From Panopea generosa (lineage: Eukaryota > Mollusca > Bivalvia > Adapedonta > Hiatellidae): a DNA stretch of 64,000 nt. Position numbers and translations under genes: made by a program. This document shows positions 1-12,770 of this stretch, in pieces. The stretch is taken from NCBI GenBank assembly GCA_029582155.1, contig CM055911.1, positions 27,617,452-27,681,451 of the forward strand, in the 5' to 3' direction. The notes beneath the pieces are model-generated. The model searched no databases and was not told the origin of the DNA. It saw nothing but the letters and a program-made list of their open reading frames with translations. Numbering within the stretch: the stretch's first letter is position 1; every line of letters begins with the position of its first letter.

Positions 1-1822
1 TTCTTTTCCTTCTCCATGGACACGTAGCATTTTTTTTAAGAATATGGGTAAGGGCTTTATTGTTTTTTTCATCATTTCTGCAGCTAGTTTATTTTTACAC
101 TTCAAAGTCTAGCTGGAATATTTTTTTCTTGCAAATTGAAGGCTTGATTATTTTTTTTCAACCCCCTCCCCCCATGAAAATAAAATGGTCCGTCCCTTTA
201 AGCAAATTTATATTTCATATATACGACCAGTTCTTGAATATAGCTCAGTGGTTTGGCACGGCTGTACAATTCTGAATTCACGATCGTATCCTTAGCTAAT
301 TTTTACCACGAGTGCGGCTAAACTTCACTTTCAGAGAGAAGAAAACGTCTCAAATTACTTATTTGTATATATAAACTCATAATATGACACAAATATTTAT
401 ATTTCTGAATTGTTTCCTCCTACCACTGTTCCATATTCATTGAGGAATAACACTGATATATCAATTACAATGACAGAAACAATTATGACGATTGTACATG
501 TCATGTATACCCTTATCTATAACACATTGGTACTCATTGTCAAATGCAGTCAGAGAAGCTGATATCATGACGACCTTAAAATCCAGAATGAAAGCCCATC
601 TATCAGAATTGGATAACACCCCTTCTTATTTTAGTTTTGGAAATAGATTTATATCTGCCATGCACACTACACTACGAACAATTGTAGCAACCTAAACAGT
701 AATCTTTACATTAACGATCTTAGGATAGATCCACCGCTTTGTACCTGTTCAAATTCTTCTTTCACTGTACTTATTATAGAAACCAGAGAACTGTTTTATT
801 CCAATGTACTAGATTTTTCCATCAACTCAACATTGAATTTATTTTATATGGGAAATCTGATTTCTCCACATATTCGAATATTGCAGTTTCAAAGCGGTTC
901 ATGACTTCATTAAATCTTCTAACCGTTCCAAACAGTCTTAGATTAGCAGTAAACAGTCCTGATTAAAATTATTTTATCATACTGGTTTACTAAAACTTCT
1001 TAAGTGATACCTTTCGTAAAAATTGTTTTTATCTTGTGAAACTTACTAAACTTTGCTACTATCTGTCCATAAATATGTCATTTCTTCTTTAACTCCTTCT
1101 CATTTCTATTATTATTCTCACACTATACATATCATTATTTCATTAACTTCTGCATTACATTTGTTATTTCGATATATTCAAAAGTTATTTCTAGTATTGT
1201 ATAAAATTATGTCAACGTATAAGAAAATGGTCAATTACAGTTTATGATATGATGAGGGAAGGACCAGATCTAAGTTGTCTTGTCCATTTGCTATATACAT
1301 GTATACTTATCGGCAATAAAATATAAACTGTATAATCATCTGCATTTATAATTCACCAACTTCTTATATATGTGTTTACAAACAGATATATGCGATGGAT
1401 TACTTTGCGCGTAAGTAAGGCCTTTATTGAAATAAAAAATGGTGTTTCAAGCACAAAATGCAAATTGCATTTGAATAAAATGAGTAAATGTTGGGGCCAA
1501 TATACCCGTGACCTGATTTTAGAAGAACTGACCTGATGCCAGAGCGACCATTGCTCCTCCCGTTAGCCACATATCTCTGTTTATCCTAGTAAATACAATG
1601 TAATACAATGTAGAGTTTACTTATATACCATTAGCTTGTCTAAGAAAAAACGGTGACCCTGGTAACAGTATCGGTCGCTGATTGGAGTATCGACTTGTTA
1701 GATTGACAGCCCGCTTGTGTCCACTTAACCACAATCTAAGGCATTGACTGAGGTGAAATTGAGCGTTAACGCAAAGAACCGTAGGAGAGCATGTAGAAGT
1801 GACTGTAGGACGGACACAGCTT
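1..1822. other. AT-rich non-coding stretch, no gene seen
   Basis: Only short chance ORFs of under 80 codons with no recognisable domain, and no tRNA or long repeat seen. It could be intergenic or intronic sequence; no splice-supported exon was found. Confidence 0.5.
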
Positions 1823-1910
1823 GTTTCTGTCACGTAATAGTGAAATATGAGCACCTTGATTGGTCAGTTTCTGTCACATGGTAGTGAAATATGATCACCT
1901 TGATTGGTCA
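1823..1910. repeat. 44-bp direct tandem duplication (2 copies)
   Basis: Two adjacent copies both begin GTTTCTGTCAC, continue through TAGTGAAATATGA and end CTTGATTGGTCA, differing at only a few bases. The ATTGGTCA/ATTGGTC core resembles an inverted CCAAT box, but there is no gene nearby to which a promoter could be assigned. Confidence 0.75.
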
Positions 1911-2429
1911 GTTTCATCAATGAAAGTTGAATGACGTTAAAGAACTCTTTATTTTGGAACAGACAAAGGGTTCCCTGCTTTTTCATTGGAGTTTTATAAA
2001 TAACTTGATTCGGGAAATGTCACGTGGACATAGAAACATAGAAATGGGTTAAACTGACGTTATGGCGAACTATTTAAGCAGAGCTCCTATACATATAGAT
2101 TATATCGGGAGTTTTGTTTAGGAAATATTCGAATCACTTCCATAATTTGATTTACCAAAATGCTTCTAAATGTCCCTCGTGTGTTTGGTATCTTGCTGCT
2201 AATTCGAAGACTGTGACATTAGTGAAGCACGTAATTGTATCAGGCAAGCATCGCTGCTTATCATTTAAGCAGTTTTATTCTTCGGGGGAAATGAGCTAAT
2301 GTCGGTCTGCCATATGGCGTATATAAGCGATTGTGAATTTATGATAAATTGTGGTTTAGAGAATTAAAGATAGTCTTATTAACGATACATATTTTACTCG
2401 TGTTTATATGTTTAAAAATATAATTAATT
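1911..2429. other. Non-coding stretch, nothing recognised
   Basis: No credible ORF, RNA gene or repeat is visible here. Confidence 0.4.
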
Positions 2430-3030
2430 GGAAACGGATGTATATTAATTCGAAATCAGAATCTCCAACTGGCAACTGGTTGGTAGTTGGGGAATCAGCC
2501 GAATTCCTCAGCTGGACATTTTTAATCATTTTATGAAATATCCATGGTATTGAAGGAACAACGCAAGACTGGTGTTTGTTTATTGTTATAAACTATTTTT
2601 CTAACGAATTGATTTGTTTCTTTTTAAAAAACGACATTGATTGGAAAATAATCCTAATCCCCAACTGGTAATTTTGAATTGCCTTCTGGTGAATTTACTC
2701 AACGTATTCCATGAACAACGCGGAAGGACGATTTTTTATTGTTTTCAAGTGTTTTCCATTGAAATGATTTGGTAAAAAAAATATAACAGCGATTTTGAAA
2801 AATATCAGATTTCCCTACTGCAAACTGATTGGTAATTGGGGATTCGCGGATCTCTTACTGAACGTTTTGAATCGCCGTCTGGTGAGTACATCTGGTTTAT
2901 TAAAGAACCAACCCGGCACTGGTGTGTATTTTATTATTATTATCTTTTTTATATAATTGATTTGTTAAAAAAATATAACAGTGATTTAGATATAAATCCG
3001 AAACTACCAACTGCCAACTACCTACTAACG
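2430..3030. repeat. Diverged tandem repeat, three copies of about 160-195 bp
   Basis: Three successive blocks share the order: an 'AACTGG...GGTA' segment, 'GAACAACGC' or 'GAACCAACCC' (near 2555, 2713 and 2908), then a T-rich stretch and 'ATTGATTTGTT...AAAAAATATAACAG'. The last two blocks are closer to each other than to the first. They are too decayed to define an exact period. They may be an old duplicated segment or part of an inactive transposon; no reading frame is conserved across the copies. Confidence 0.55.
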
Positions 3031-6000
3031 TTACACGCATTGTATGTATGTACGTAAATAGACACCGCTTCTTATCAAATAGGTTTTGTAACAGTATAGA
3101 GAGAACAAAACTTAGCGATATGGTACTCGCCGGGGACCAAAAGTTACAAAAGTAAATATATTTCCATCACGACACACGCCTGATGAGGTTGTGTAACATT
3201 TAAAGGTAGAAGTAAACGCAGAAACAGAATAACTAATACAAACCTCATTCCGGCCGCGTGGTATTATTTGTAAATCCTAATTGTCACGTAGTGATTTTTC
3301 AAACAAACGTAAATCTACCTCACGTCCATTTGTACCTCGAGTTCAACGTTCATCCGAAACGATTGGTTGGTATTAAAGTGACAGTAATGGTGCAGATAAC
3401 ACTTTATAGATGTATCAGTACTTGGAATTAGACTAAAATGTCCGGATTTATAAACTTTTAGTTTTCTGTCGAGAAACGTTCGTTCATATTTCTGTTCTTT
3501 ACTAAAGAACAAATTTAAAGATTTTTTGTAATATTTCGGAGCATTGGCTTTAAAGCCATAATTTATACTTAATTGATGTTATAGACAACAGTAATAAATC
3601 GCATACTATTTCTGATGTATGGCTAAGATGAGTCGTGTCATAGACGTGTAGGAAAAGGCGGTGTATCAATTATGTGGCGTATAAAAGATAGGGTAGACTA
3701 ATTGAAGTCCGGTACCAAAATGCTCCTCATCAAAATATGTTTATATTTCAAATATACATTCATTCTCGAAATCATTCCATACGAGTGTTCAAAGATTACA
3801 TCGCTAAATTATATAATCTTCGGAGCTTGTACTTTGAAATTGGTATGGTAGTATTTATAAATCTTGCCAAGGGTTTGAAAAAAAAAACTTAATTATGGAT
3901 GCAATGAATGAGTCACATTGTAAACTGTTATTATTATGCAATACATGTAAAGCACATATGTTTCATAAATCATGGATATCATTATGCATTATTAGAACGA
4001 CACACTTGTGCCATAAAAGTTTTATACATTACATCGACAGAAGCAAGGCACACATGTGCCATAACATCAATAAGATATATTGCAAATATTGAAAGAATAC
4101 AGAAAAAGACAAGAAATGTGAAGGGTTCGATAGAATACGCCATAAAGGAAGAACTATGAATGATAGTTCTTTCTTCCCCAACATTTCGAGCGGAGAAGAA
4201 GAACAGAAGGAGGCATCCTGTCAGGTTAAACCAATGAACTGATAATTATTTAATTGCATGTAATTAAGCATTGATTGCATGCTGAATGAAAATTGTAACA
4301 TATAAAAAAACTAAATTCAGTTCTTCCTAAACACGAAAAACGAATGATAATTGATTGAATTTACCATAAATTTATGAGGTTAATGTATCACACACATTTG
4401 AATAATATTCTAGATAGCCTATGTAAACAATTATGTTTGTAATCAATGTCCAATAATGGTGAACTGCTTTAAAGCCTGTGGTTATCAAAGTGTGTAATAT
4501 ACAATACTATAATACAGAAACAGAATCGAAGCAAATGTATCTGTGACAATCCATATATCCAAATTTGAAAACATAGTTTTACATAGTATAAATTTGAACG
4601 TCAGTATGAACATTGTACATATGCACATCATCATCGTATAACATACACGATGAAGATAATATTGAGAGTTGAAATGAAATTATAATTACATGCTACACAA
4701 AATAATCATTATCATAGTACATATACCTTAATATACCTGCGCACGTTAGTGACGACAAAACATTCATACTTGGGTACACACCAAGGCTGTTAAAAACAAT
4801 CATCTAAACCATGGTGCATGTGACACAGATAGGGAGTTTCGGAAAATTATCAATATCAAAGTACATGTTGCAAACCCACATAGGTAACAATAAAACATTA
4901 ATACTAATGTTCCTGTTACAAGCCCAAGTATGTAATCATATAATATCAATACATGTATCATAATACCAATAATCAACAAGCACATCATACCAATATTACA
5001 TATTCATAGTAAGTTCAACGTTAATTGAGATATTGGTGCAATGCAGAAATAGGGGATATCTTAGTGTGACCATGACAGAACCTAATGCTGTGAGGTTTAC
5101 CGTTACTATGTTTAAAGTGTCTGAAAGTGACACGTACATCACTGAGAATGCCTTGATTGTACTGTAAGTACACGTTGTCGTCATATTGTAAAACAGTTGC
5201 AGCCGTGTGAAACCGAGAACATGCAATTTTCTACAATAGCAAAAGTACTAAAAGCAAACAAAAACATTGCTTTGAAAATTGTACTGTCATACCAAGACGC
5301 TGAAAGTATTTGCACTATTTTTTTCCAAAATGGGTATAGTAATATGGAGCCGAAGATCGTATGAAGGTGCTGATTTATGTAGGCCCTTTACCGTAGAGGT
5401 TACCAGGAAGGCATTGGTGGGGTCAGACACATTAAGAATCTTGTGAACATAACTTATGGCGACAATGTTTTAGAAGTCATTCGCAATTCGTGTAATTATG
5501 AGGCAAAAAGAGCAAAAACTGAGTCGAAACAGGTGGGATAAATGTCTGTCCAAAAACATGGTGCGTAGTATTTATGGGCGATTTTAATTCAAGTTGTCAA
5601 ACAAGCGATAAGTGTTACAGTAGGAATAGATATTGAAAATGTTTTTAAACGATACGAACTGTTTATACATTATAATCGTGTATTGACGCAAAATCATTAC
5701 CTGTGTCTTGTGCCGGCAGGAGTGAACGTTATTTTATTGGTAACAGAATGCTTACGTTTGGTTATAAAACATATCGACGGGTATAAAATTCAATCTTTCT
5801 TGTTTTTTTTGAAATGCATTATCCTTATTTAAGTGCTCGTTTGGTTTATTTGAATGACACTTTTGGTGTATTTTGAACAGGCTGAAAGCATTGTCAGGTT
5901 AAATTGTTAATTTAAACAACAATCTATGCTTAGAAATTGGGGTATGAATACATGATTTCTGACAGATCTAAACACGCCAAGTACACATAACATTACTGTG

Positions 6001-6771
6001 AGAAACTGATTGCGTGAGAGACCATATATCATGCATTAAAAACACCACAAACAACATTTAAAAGGCAATGGGTAGTAGTCGTCATACATGATATTGACTT
6101 GACTGTGGATTGTAGTGGTAGTGTTGGTCCTGTAGCGATAGCAAGTTGGAATTTTTAATGAAGTTCTATATTCACCACTGATACTAATATGAAATAAAAC
6201 ATAAACTTGCGTTTCATGTTTGTTCCAGTATATATCCATAACAACACTCACGAACATGTGTACGCATACACGAATATTCATAAAAATTGAGCATAAAGCA
6301 GTAAAATGCGTTTGCATGCATAGATATATATTCATAAAAAGAAAAACAGACACTGTATTAGGTTCAGATTAATTTGTAACATATTCTCGTTATCTTTTAT
6401 GGACACTGTTAACACATAATAACCATTAAATTTCTCTTTCTATACCTATTAATAAAATCCGCAAACACTATACATCAATTTAATAAATGACACTTAACAT
6501 GTCGCAGGTCCATCTAAATATTATGTTTCCGTTTCAATATACAATTTACGAGACTCAAGCCCTTGTCATGTCTGTTAATAATTTCTAATTGCAATAGTAA
6601 AGCGTGGTATTTCTCCGGTAAAGTATATAGTGTAACAAAATGTGCCCGTGGCTAACTCTGTAGATATAGGTCACGTTTTTTTTAATATAATTAGAATGTA
6701 TTTAGTCAGTACATATTTATATGAAGGGTTTTGGTTTTAATATTTAAATTTCCGTTTAAAAATTAATGGAA
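3031..6771. other. Long non-coding stretch, no gene seen
   Basis: Several ORFs of 60-105 codons occur on both strands, but they have biased AT-driven composition and no domain, signal peptide or exon context. I see no tRNA, satellite or clear transposon boundary. This is likely intergenic or intronic sequence. Confidence 0.45.
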
Positions 6772-7024
6772 GGGTCCTCCTTGTCGGAGTGGTCTAAGAT
6801 GCCTTTCAAGATCATTTAACTGTTACCGCTTAGGTCATAGGTTCGAGTCTCGCTCCACAAACTGTGTGTTAGAAAAGTTGCCAGTTACTTACGTAAGGAC
6901 GGTGTTTTTTCTCATATTCATTACTGTAGGTCTTCATCAACCAATAAAACTGGATATACAATATATAACCTGAAATAATTATAACCTGAAATGTGTTAAA
7001 AATGACGTTAAACACCATTAAAAT
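6772..7024 (+). mobile_element. tRNA-derived SINE, copy 1
   Basis: The head resembles a Leu/Ser-type tRNA: an A-box-like GTCGGAGTGGTCTAAGATG, a long variable region, then the B-box GGTTCGAGTC. A body follows with GCCAGTTACTT, 'GGTCTTCATC', 'AAAACTGGATATACA' and a 3' tail near GACGTTAAACACCATTAAAA. The same head-body-tail order recurs at 7309 and 8292, which identifies it as an interspersed element rather than a tRNA gene. The anticodon arm is degenerate. Confidence 0.75.
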
Positions 7025-7308
7025 GTTGTTGTTTTTTTCAAAGACTACAAACATAGTTTTAAGCACCACCTTCTTGCTAAATGCGGGAAACATCATTCAA
7101 AACATTTTCAGCACAGAGTGTTATGATGTTTGTCTAGAAAAAGTGCAAGCGTCCACGATGATCAAGACTTTGTTAACTCAGCTTCAGGAGCATTGCTTTA
7201 AGATGGCGTTGACATTTCCAGAACAGCAATGATCAATTACGCACATTCAATTATCTTCTTTAACAATTTTCACTTTAAATTTCTGAAAATTACATAACAT
7301 ATGCAGGA

Positions 7309-7552
7309 AGGTCCTCCGTGGCCGAGTGGTCTAAGACGCCGTGTCAAGATCACTTACTCTCAGCGCCGAGGTCGTAGGTTCGAGTCCCGCTCGCTCAAAA
7401 TGTGTAGGTGAGAAAATTGCCAGTTACTTGTGGAAGATTTTACTCAAATTTATTCTTAGGTCTTTTTCCACTGATAAAAAGAAATATGCCACATATTTTC
7501 TGACATGTGTCGAAGACACAATTAAAACCCAATTAAAAACAACAAATATAAA
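7309..7552 (+). mobile_element. tRNA-derived SINE, copy 2 (best-preserved head)
   Basis: This copy has the most canonical promoter boxes of the three: the A-box GGCCGAGTGGTCTAAGACG and the B-box GGTTCGAGTCCCGC. The shared body motif GCCAGTTACTTGTGG and an A-rich 3' tail follow. The spacing between the boxes is long, as expected for a Leu/Ser tRNA with an extended variable arm. A 75-codon ORF overlapping it is a by-product of the SINE and is not a gene. Confidence 0.8.
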
Positions 7553-7593
7553 TGTGGCTGTCTGTTAATATCTATAACTGCTGAAAATATGGC

Positions 7594-7628
<35 letters not shown>

Positions 7629-8291
7629 GATTCAGATATGAAGATACATATCCTTAGTTTAGAACGAACAGTTGAATGTGCGATTTTAGCTACCTACACG
7701 GTTTGTATATTTGTAGGCGTGCTCAAAGTGGCCTACTCGCCATATTGATGAATAAATAGATATACAGATAAATGTGTGTTATAGCCTTTTAATTTTCACA
7801 TGTGCCAATTAGCGATTGTAATCCATCAGTTGAATTGATCATTATGCAAAAAGCAAGTATAGCTGCGCCCGTGTATTTTCGCGGGCGTATAAAAAAACAC
7901 CTTATATCATTTTTTTCTTTCAAAATTGTCTAAATTGCTTGTTACACACCGTAACTCATCTCAGTAATGAACAATTGTAATACTAAATGTACAACATGTG
8001 TCAACACTTGCCTTTGTAACCACCATTTTATTATTATTACTTCCGTGAGTGTGTGTAGTAAAGCGATTGCGATATCATGTAGAACGAGTATATCGTCGCC
8101 TGTAAGTTATAGTTAATGATATAAAAGTGTGACACGTGATTGCATAGTTTGATGGCAAAACTGAAATGGATGTAGAGGGAGCGTAAAATCAATTACTTAA
8201 ATAAAAAAACGCATGAATTAAAAGCTTAGAAATGGTATTCATGTAATTAGTGTTTGTGTTTAGCTATTGTTTTATTTTGGTAATAATAAGT
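7553..8291. other. Non-coding interval between SINEs with an (AT)n tract
   Basis: A pure AT dinucleotide run covers 7597-7624. Nothing else in the interval is recognisable. Confidence 0.6.
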
Positions 8292-8535
8292 GGGTCCTTC
8301 ATGACCGAGTGGTCTCAGATGCAATCTCAATATCATTTGCCTCTCACCGCTAAGAGTGTAGGTTCGAGTCCCGATCGCTTCATAACTTAATGTGCTAAAC
8401 TTTGTAAGTTACTTGTGGAGGGACGATGGTCCTATTCTGATTCAGTTTGAGGTCTTCCACCACCTATAATACTGGATATGCCATGTGTAGTTTGAAATCT
8501 ATTAAAAATGGCAATCAAAATAAATAATGATAATT
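8292..8535 (+). mobile_element. tRNA-derived SINE, copy 3
   Basis: The head has ATGACCGAGTGGTCTCAGATG and the B-box GGTTCGAGTCCCG. The body carries GTAAGTTACTTGTGG, GAGGTCTTCCACCACC and AATACTGGATATGCCA, and the tail is TATTAAAAATGGCAATCAAAA. It belongs to the same family and strand as the copies at 6772 and 7309 but is independently diverged, so the three look like separate insertions rather than a recent local duplication. Confidence 0.75.
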
Positions 8536-9300
8536 ATATCTGGGAATTCATGTGTTGAAATATTTATGAATTGGGTTCATTTTTAAGTAACATGTTAGTT
8601 GTAATAAACTCCAGGAGTCAGATGTGTCGACCTTGATAGGATAAAATAAACAGACAATTAGCTGTAGGCGTTCCGTCATATAGAAATGACAGGCTGTTTA
8701 CTGGGTATGGATGTGTTTATGTGGATTGCATAAGTAAAAAAAACTGACCTATGAGAAGATATGGCCTGTGGTATTAAAGAGTTGGCCAATGAGAAAATAG
8801 GAATCGATGCGTTTTTTATAATGTGTAAATTAAATAGATTGGTTAGTTTTAGAAAATGTAGAGGGTAAATTGACGTCTGTTTGTGACCTAGACCTTATGT
8901 TGAGATAGAAAAGGTGCAATTGTTGAATTATAGAAATATGTGAATTGAACTGATGAAATTAAATCACCTAGTTCTTGTGTCTGTTTGTCTGTCCCAGAAC
9001 ATGATATCTCCCGAATCAAGTATTTTTACCCCAAACAAAAAAGCAGGATATTTTATACATGTCTCACAATTCATAGCAATGAAATGATTCCTAAACTGTG
9101 AAGCCATTTAAACTTTCAGTTGAAGCAACTGACCAATCAACGTATTCAAATGTGGCTTTCCCAACATTGCTATTTACAATCAATTACTTGTTATAAGAAT
9201 AATATTTACATATTAATAATAACCTCTTAAAAGATTCAGTATTCAAAAATGTATTTGACACAAGCGACTACACACTGATTTTGTACCATTGATTATAAGA
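8536..9300. other. Non-coding stretch, nothing recognised
   Basis: AT-rich sequence without a supportable ORF, RNA gene or repeat boundary. Confidence 0.4.
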
Positions 9301-9948
9301 CATTGAAACAAATTTTGAAAACTTTTAAACTGCAAATAAAATATGGCTTCAGAATGAATTTATTTTAAAATAGTCTTATTCTATTTTATTATCAGTTAAG
9401 AACAAATACACTAATAAAATGCATAACCATGTACAACTAACCCTATTTAGCACGGACTGTCTGCACGTGGCACTTACTAAGCGACAACTTATAGTGTATA
9501 ATTTTCTTTTCTATGTTTTCTACAAATATTATGTAAAAAATACTTAATATTAGCATCTTTCCGTAATAAATGTAATTGTAAAGATACATAAATTGAAATA
9601 ATAAAGTTGTCTGTACGTGATTTTATGAATATTTAAAACAAATTAATCACAACACTAAGAGGGGAATTCAAAAGAACTTCTATACAATATCGTAGAACAG
9701 AAAAATGAAGAATGGAATAAAGTTGCATTTCAAAAATGAACGAAAATGACACTAACTGAAAAGTAAATAAATGGGAAAATAGACAAGTGTACAAATACTT
9801 CATTTAATGTTTGCACTACATATAATTAATATGGAATTTTTCAATATATATTTAAATTGTCATTATTTTAATTTGTAGCTTAAACATGTTCCCAGTCGGT
9901 ATGGCCCAAGGGGTGAAAATTTTAGTTCCCAAACGTTGTTCCATAGAA
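9301..9948. repeat. 648-bp tandem duplication, first copy
   Basis: The block begins CATTGAAACAAATTTTG and ends TTGTTCCATAGAA. It is repeated immediately at 9949 with only scattered substitutions and small indels, so the duplication is recent. Its last part (about 9880-9948) reproduces on the minus strand the final residues of the exon-like ORF at 10494-10700. Confidence 0.9.
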
Positions 9949-10590
9949 CATTGAAACAAATTTTGAAAACTTTTAAACTGCAAATAAAATATGGCTTCAG
10001 AATGAATTTATTTTAAAATATTCTTATTTTATTTTATTATCAGTTAAGAACAAATAATAAACTGCATTACCACGTACAACTAACCCTATTTAGCACGGAC
10101 TGTCTGCACGTGGCAATTACTAAGCGACAACTTATAGTGTAGATTTTTCTTTTCTATGTTTTCTACAAATATTATGTAAAAAATACTTAATATTAGCATC
10201 TTTCCGTAATAAATGTAATTGTAAAGATACATATATTGAAATAATAAAGTTGTCTGTACGTGATTTTATGAATATTTAAAACAAATTAATCACAACATTA
10301 AGAGGGGAATTCAATAGAACTTCTATACAATATCGTAGAACAGAAAAATGAAGAATGGAATAAAGATGTATTTCAAAAATGAACGAAAATGACACTAACT
10401 GAAAAGTAAATAAATGGGAAAATAGACAAGTGTACAAATACTTCATTTAATGTTTGCACTACATATAATGAATATGGAATTATCAATATATATTTAAATT
10501 GTCACTATTTTAATTTGTAGCTTAAACATGTTTCCAGTCGGTATGGCCCAAGGGGTGAAAATTTTAGTTCCCAAACGTTGTTCCATAGAA
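9949..10590. repeat. 648-bp tandem duplication, second copy
   Basis: Direct, nearly identical repeat of 9301-9948. Homology stops at TTGTTCCATAGAA (10590), after which the sequence is unique. The shared end falls inside the minus-strand exon candidate, so the duplication copied only its 3' portion. Confidence 0.9.
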
Positions 10591-10700
10591 AATTCAAAGG
10601 CGTTGTTCAGAGTGATGGTGTCAGAGTTAAAATACACTTCACAGGTTCTATTGCAATGTTGACCTGTGTAGAGAATATATTTTCCCGGAGAATGGTGCAA
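10494..10700 (-). CDS. Possible terminal exon of an unrecognised gene (hypothetical)
   Basis: A minus-strand reading of 68 codons contains a stretch that looks protein-like: C-N-R-T-C-E-V-Y-F followed by NNAFEFSMEQRLGTKIF and TPWAIPTGNMFKL. It mixes hydrophobic, polar and Cys residues and uses C/G at many third positions, unlike the AT-driven chance ORFs nearby. On the minus strand a TCTCTACACAG near 10665 could be a splice acceptor, giving a terminal exon of about 55 codons; the ATG at 10700 need not be a true start. No upstream exon or domain match is visible. The tail of this ORF is duplicated at 9880-9948. It may equally be a chance ORF. Confidence 0.25.
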   Translation of the reverse strand: MHHSPGKYILYTGQHCNRTCEVYFNSDTITLNNAFEFSMEQRLGTKIFTPWAIPTGNMFKLQIKIVTI

Positions 10701-12520
10701 AATTGACTGAACCGGTAATTATAACACACAGATGGGACTATTTCTTAAACCGTAAGAATTTTGTACAGTTTAGCTTGTTTGACACCAGTATGTGAAATAA
10801 TGACACCTACTTTAAATTGTAAACTGTTTTTGTTAGAAAATCTATAGCAAGACATTCTAACTGTTTGTTTTTATATTTGCAATTTATTTCGTTCTACAAG
10901 AGAAAATGTTAGAATATTAAGCCTGCTTTATGACTGATACAAAGGTAATATTTGATCAAACATTGACGCACAGGTCTTCCGAGCAGTTGCATTCATGGTT
11001 TAATTGCCCAGAGGTAGTTTTACAAATGGCTGTTCTTTTGTACTAAATAACCGTTTCTTTGTTTTTATTGTCCGATGTTGTTATTATTTCGGACACTGTT
11101 CAATAAGGAATTGTGTTACTGGTTATTTTAGTAGAAGAATAATGATCAAACAAACGTTCTTTCACAGGTAAATGGAAAGCTGTGTGCATAAAGTGTTTGG
11201 AAAGAGTTCGGCTCGAACCCAGGTTGTCAAAGAAAATACTTAAATAGTCCTGAGACAGAAACTTACATGAAGATAATGTATATCAAGAGTATTGACGATT
11301 TTGAGAGCTAAAAGCAAGGTCAAGAGATTTGATATCGAACATAAAATGATGTGTCCAATTGGTACAAAATGGTGGCATGTGCCTTATAATTGGATATAAC
11401 ATGTATGTGCACTACTGATTCGAACGACAAACGCTATCATGGTTATAGCGCTTGCCTACAATGCATTCCATTTATTGAAGACTAAAAATGCAACATAATA
11501 GAAAGTATTTCAGCGACAGGTGATGCGTTGCATTTAAGTCATTGGTCGCTCCTGTGCTGGATAAAATTTGTTATTTGTCGTCTTTAGATTATACACTTCG
11601 TTTAAAACGTTTGTTTGATACCGACTCCGACATGTGTAGGATGTTAGAACATGTGTAAATGGTGTTATTGGTTAGATTCACATTTCAAACTATTTCCGGT
11701 TTAAGACTACCAATGCACTATGAATTTACGTCAATTGACTTATGAATGTAACTCAATGGTTGTTGACTGGATTTAGCTTTGCACTCCAGGACGCTTCGAT
11801 AAATGTGTTTATGATTAAATGTGATATCACTGTCGCCATCTTAATTGTCTAAAACGGAACAGGAAAAAGCTCTACCATATCACGAGAACGGTGAATTTCA
11901 GATTAAATTTCCTCAAATTAAAATCCTTTTAGAACACAGCTTTGATTAATGGAGTACTATTTTCAGTTGGAAAGATAGAAAACACGTTTTAAAGTGCTTT
12001 TGTGAATGTTTATATACAATTGATTAAACATCATCAAATGCAAAGAGAGATCGATGTATACATCTCAATGACGTGGTTCCTTAACTAGTTGGCATTTTCG
12101 CCATACAAACTGCATTAAATGTTAAAGCTTTTTTCATTTGAAACTGTAGAATTAGTAGTAAATTCAAGGAAATCAGTCTCAGCATGTTATATACGAGTAT
12201 AGTCGCATCACCCACTCACATTACCATAATTCCCTAACCGCCAGAGGGTGAATTACAGAATATGTTATTTTCATATGAGATAATTTTATTTGGCTCGTGA
12301 CTTAAATCGGATAATGAAAGTAAACAACATTGACATGACGTTTATATTCAGGGCCTTAGATACATACAGTAACTTTTTGCTTAATATTATTTTCGAAAAC
12401 AATGTTTACAGTCACTGTGAAAATATCAAATTAAAAAAAAATCCAGTTTGTGTGCAGCCATTTGATTTTATCTCTGTTTTTGGAAATATGCAATATTTTG
12501 ATAAAGGTTTATTTCTGCCT
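10701..12520. other. Non-coding stretch, no gene seen
   Basis: No supportable ORF, RNA gene or repeat. If the exon candidate at 10494-10700 is real, its upstream intron would lie here. Confidence 0.4.
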
Positions 12521-12770
12521 GAAACACGAACTAGTTCATACATCTTGCTGAAATACGCACTAGTTCATACATCTTGCTGAAATACGCAGTAGTTCATACA
12601 TCTGCTGAAATACGCAACATCTTGCTGAAATACGCACTAGTTCATACATCTTGCTGAAATACGCACTAGTTCATACATCTGCCTGAAATACGCACTAGTT
12701 CATACAATTGCTGAAATACGCACTAGTTCATACATCTGCCTGAAATACGCACTAGTACATACATCTGCCT
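12521..12770. repeat. 29-bp minisatellite, about nine units
   Basis: The unit runs GAAATACGCACTAGTTCATA then CATCTTGCT. Units vary at CTTGCT versus CTGCCT, and one is truncated (GAAATACGCAACATCTTGCT). An overlapping 96-codon ORF reads into the array and is not evidence for a gene. Confidence 0.9.

Noticed and set aside
7309..7395. Functional tRNA-Leu or tRNA-Ser gene
   Set aside because: A- and B-boxes are good, but acceptor and anticodon stems do not pair, and the same head is followed by the same non-tRNA body at two other places, which marks a SINE.
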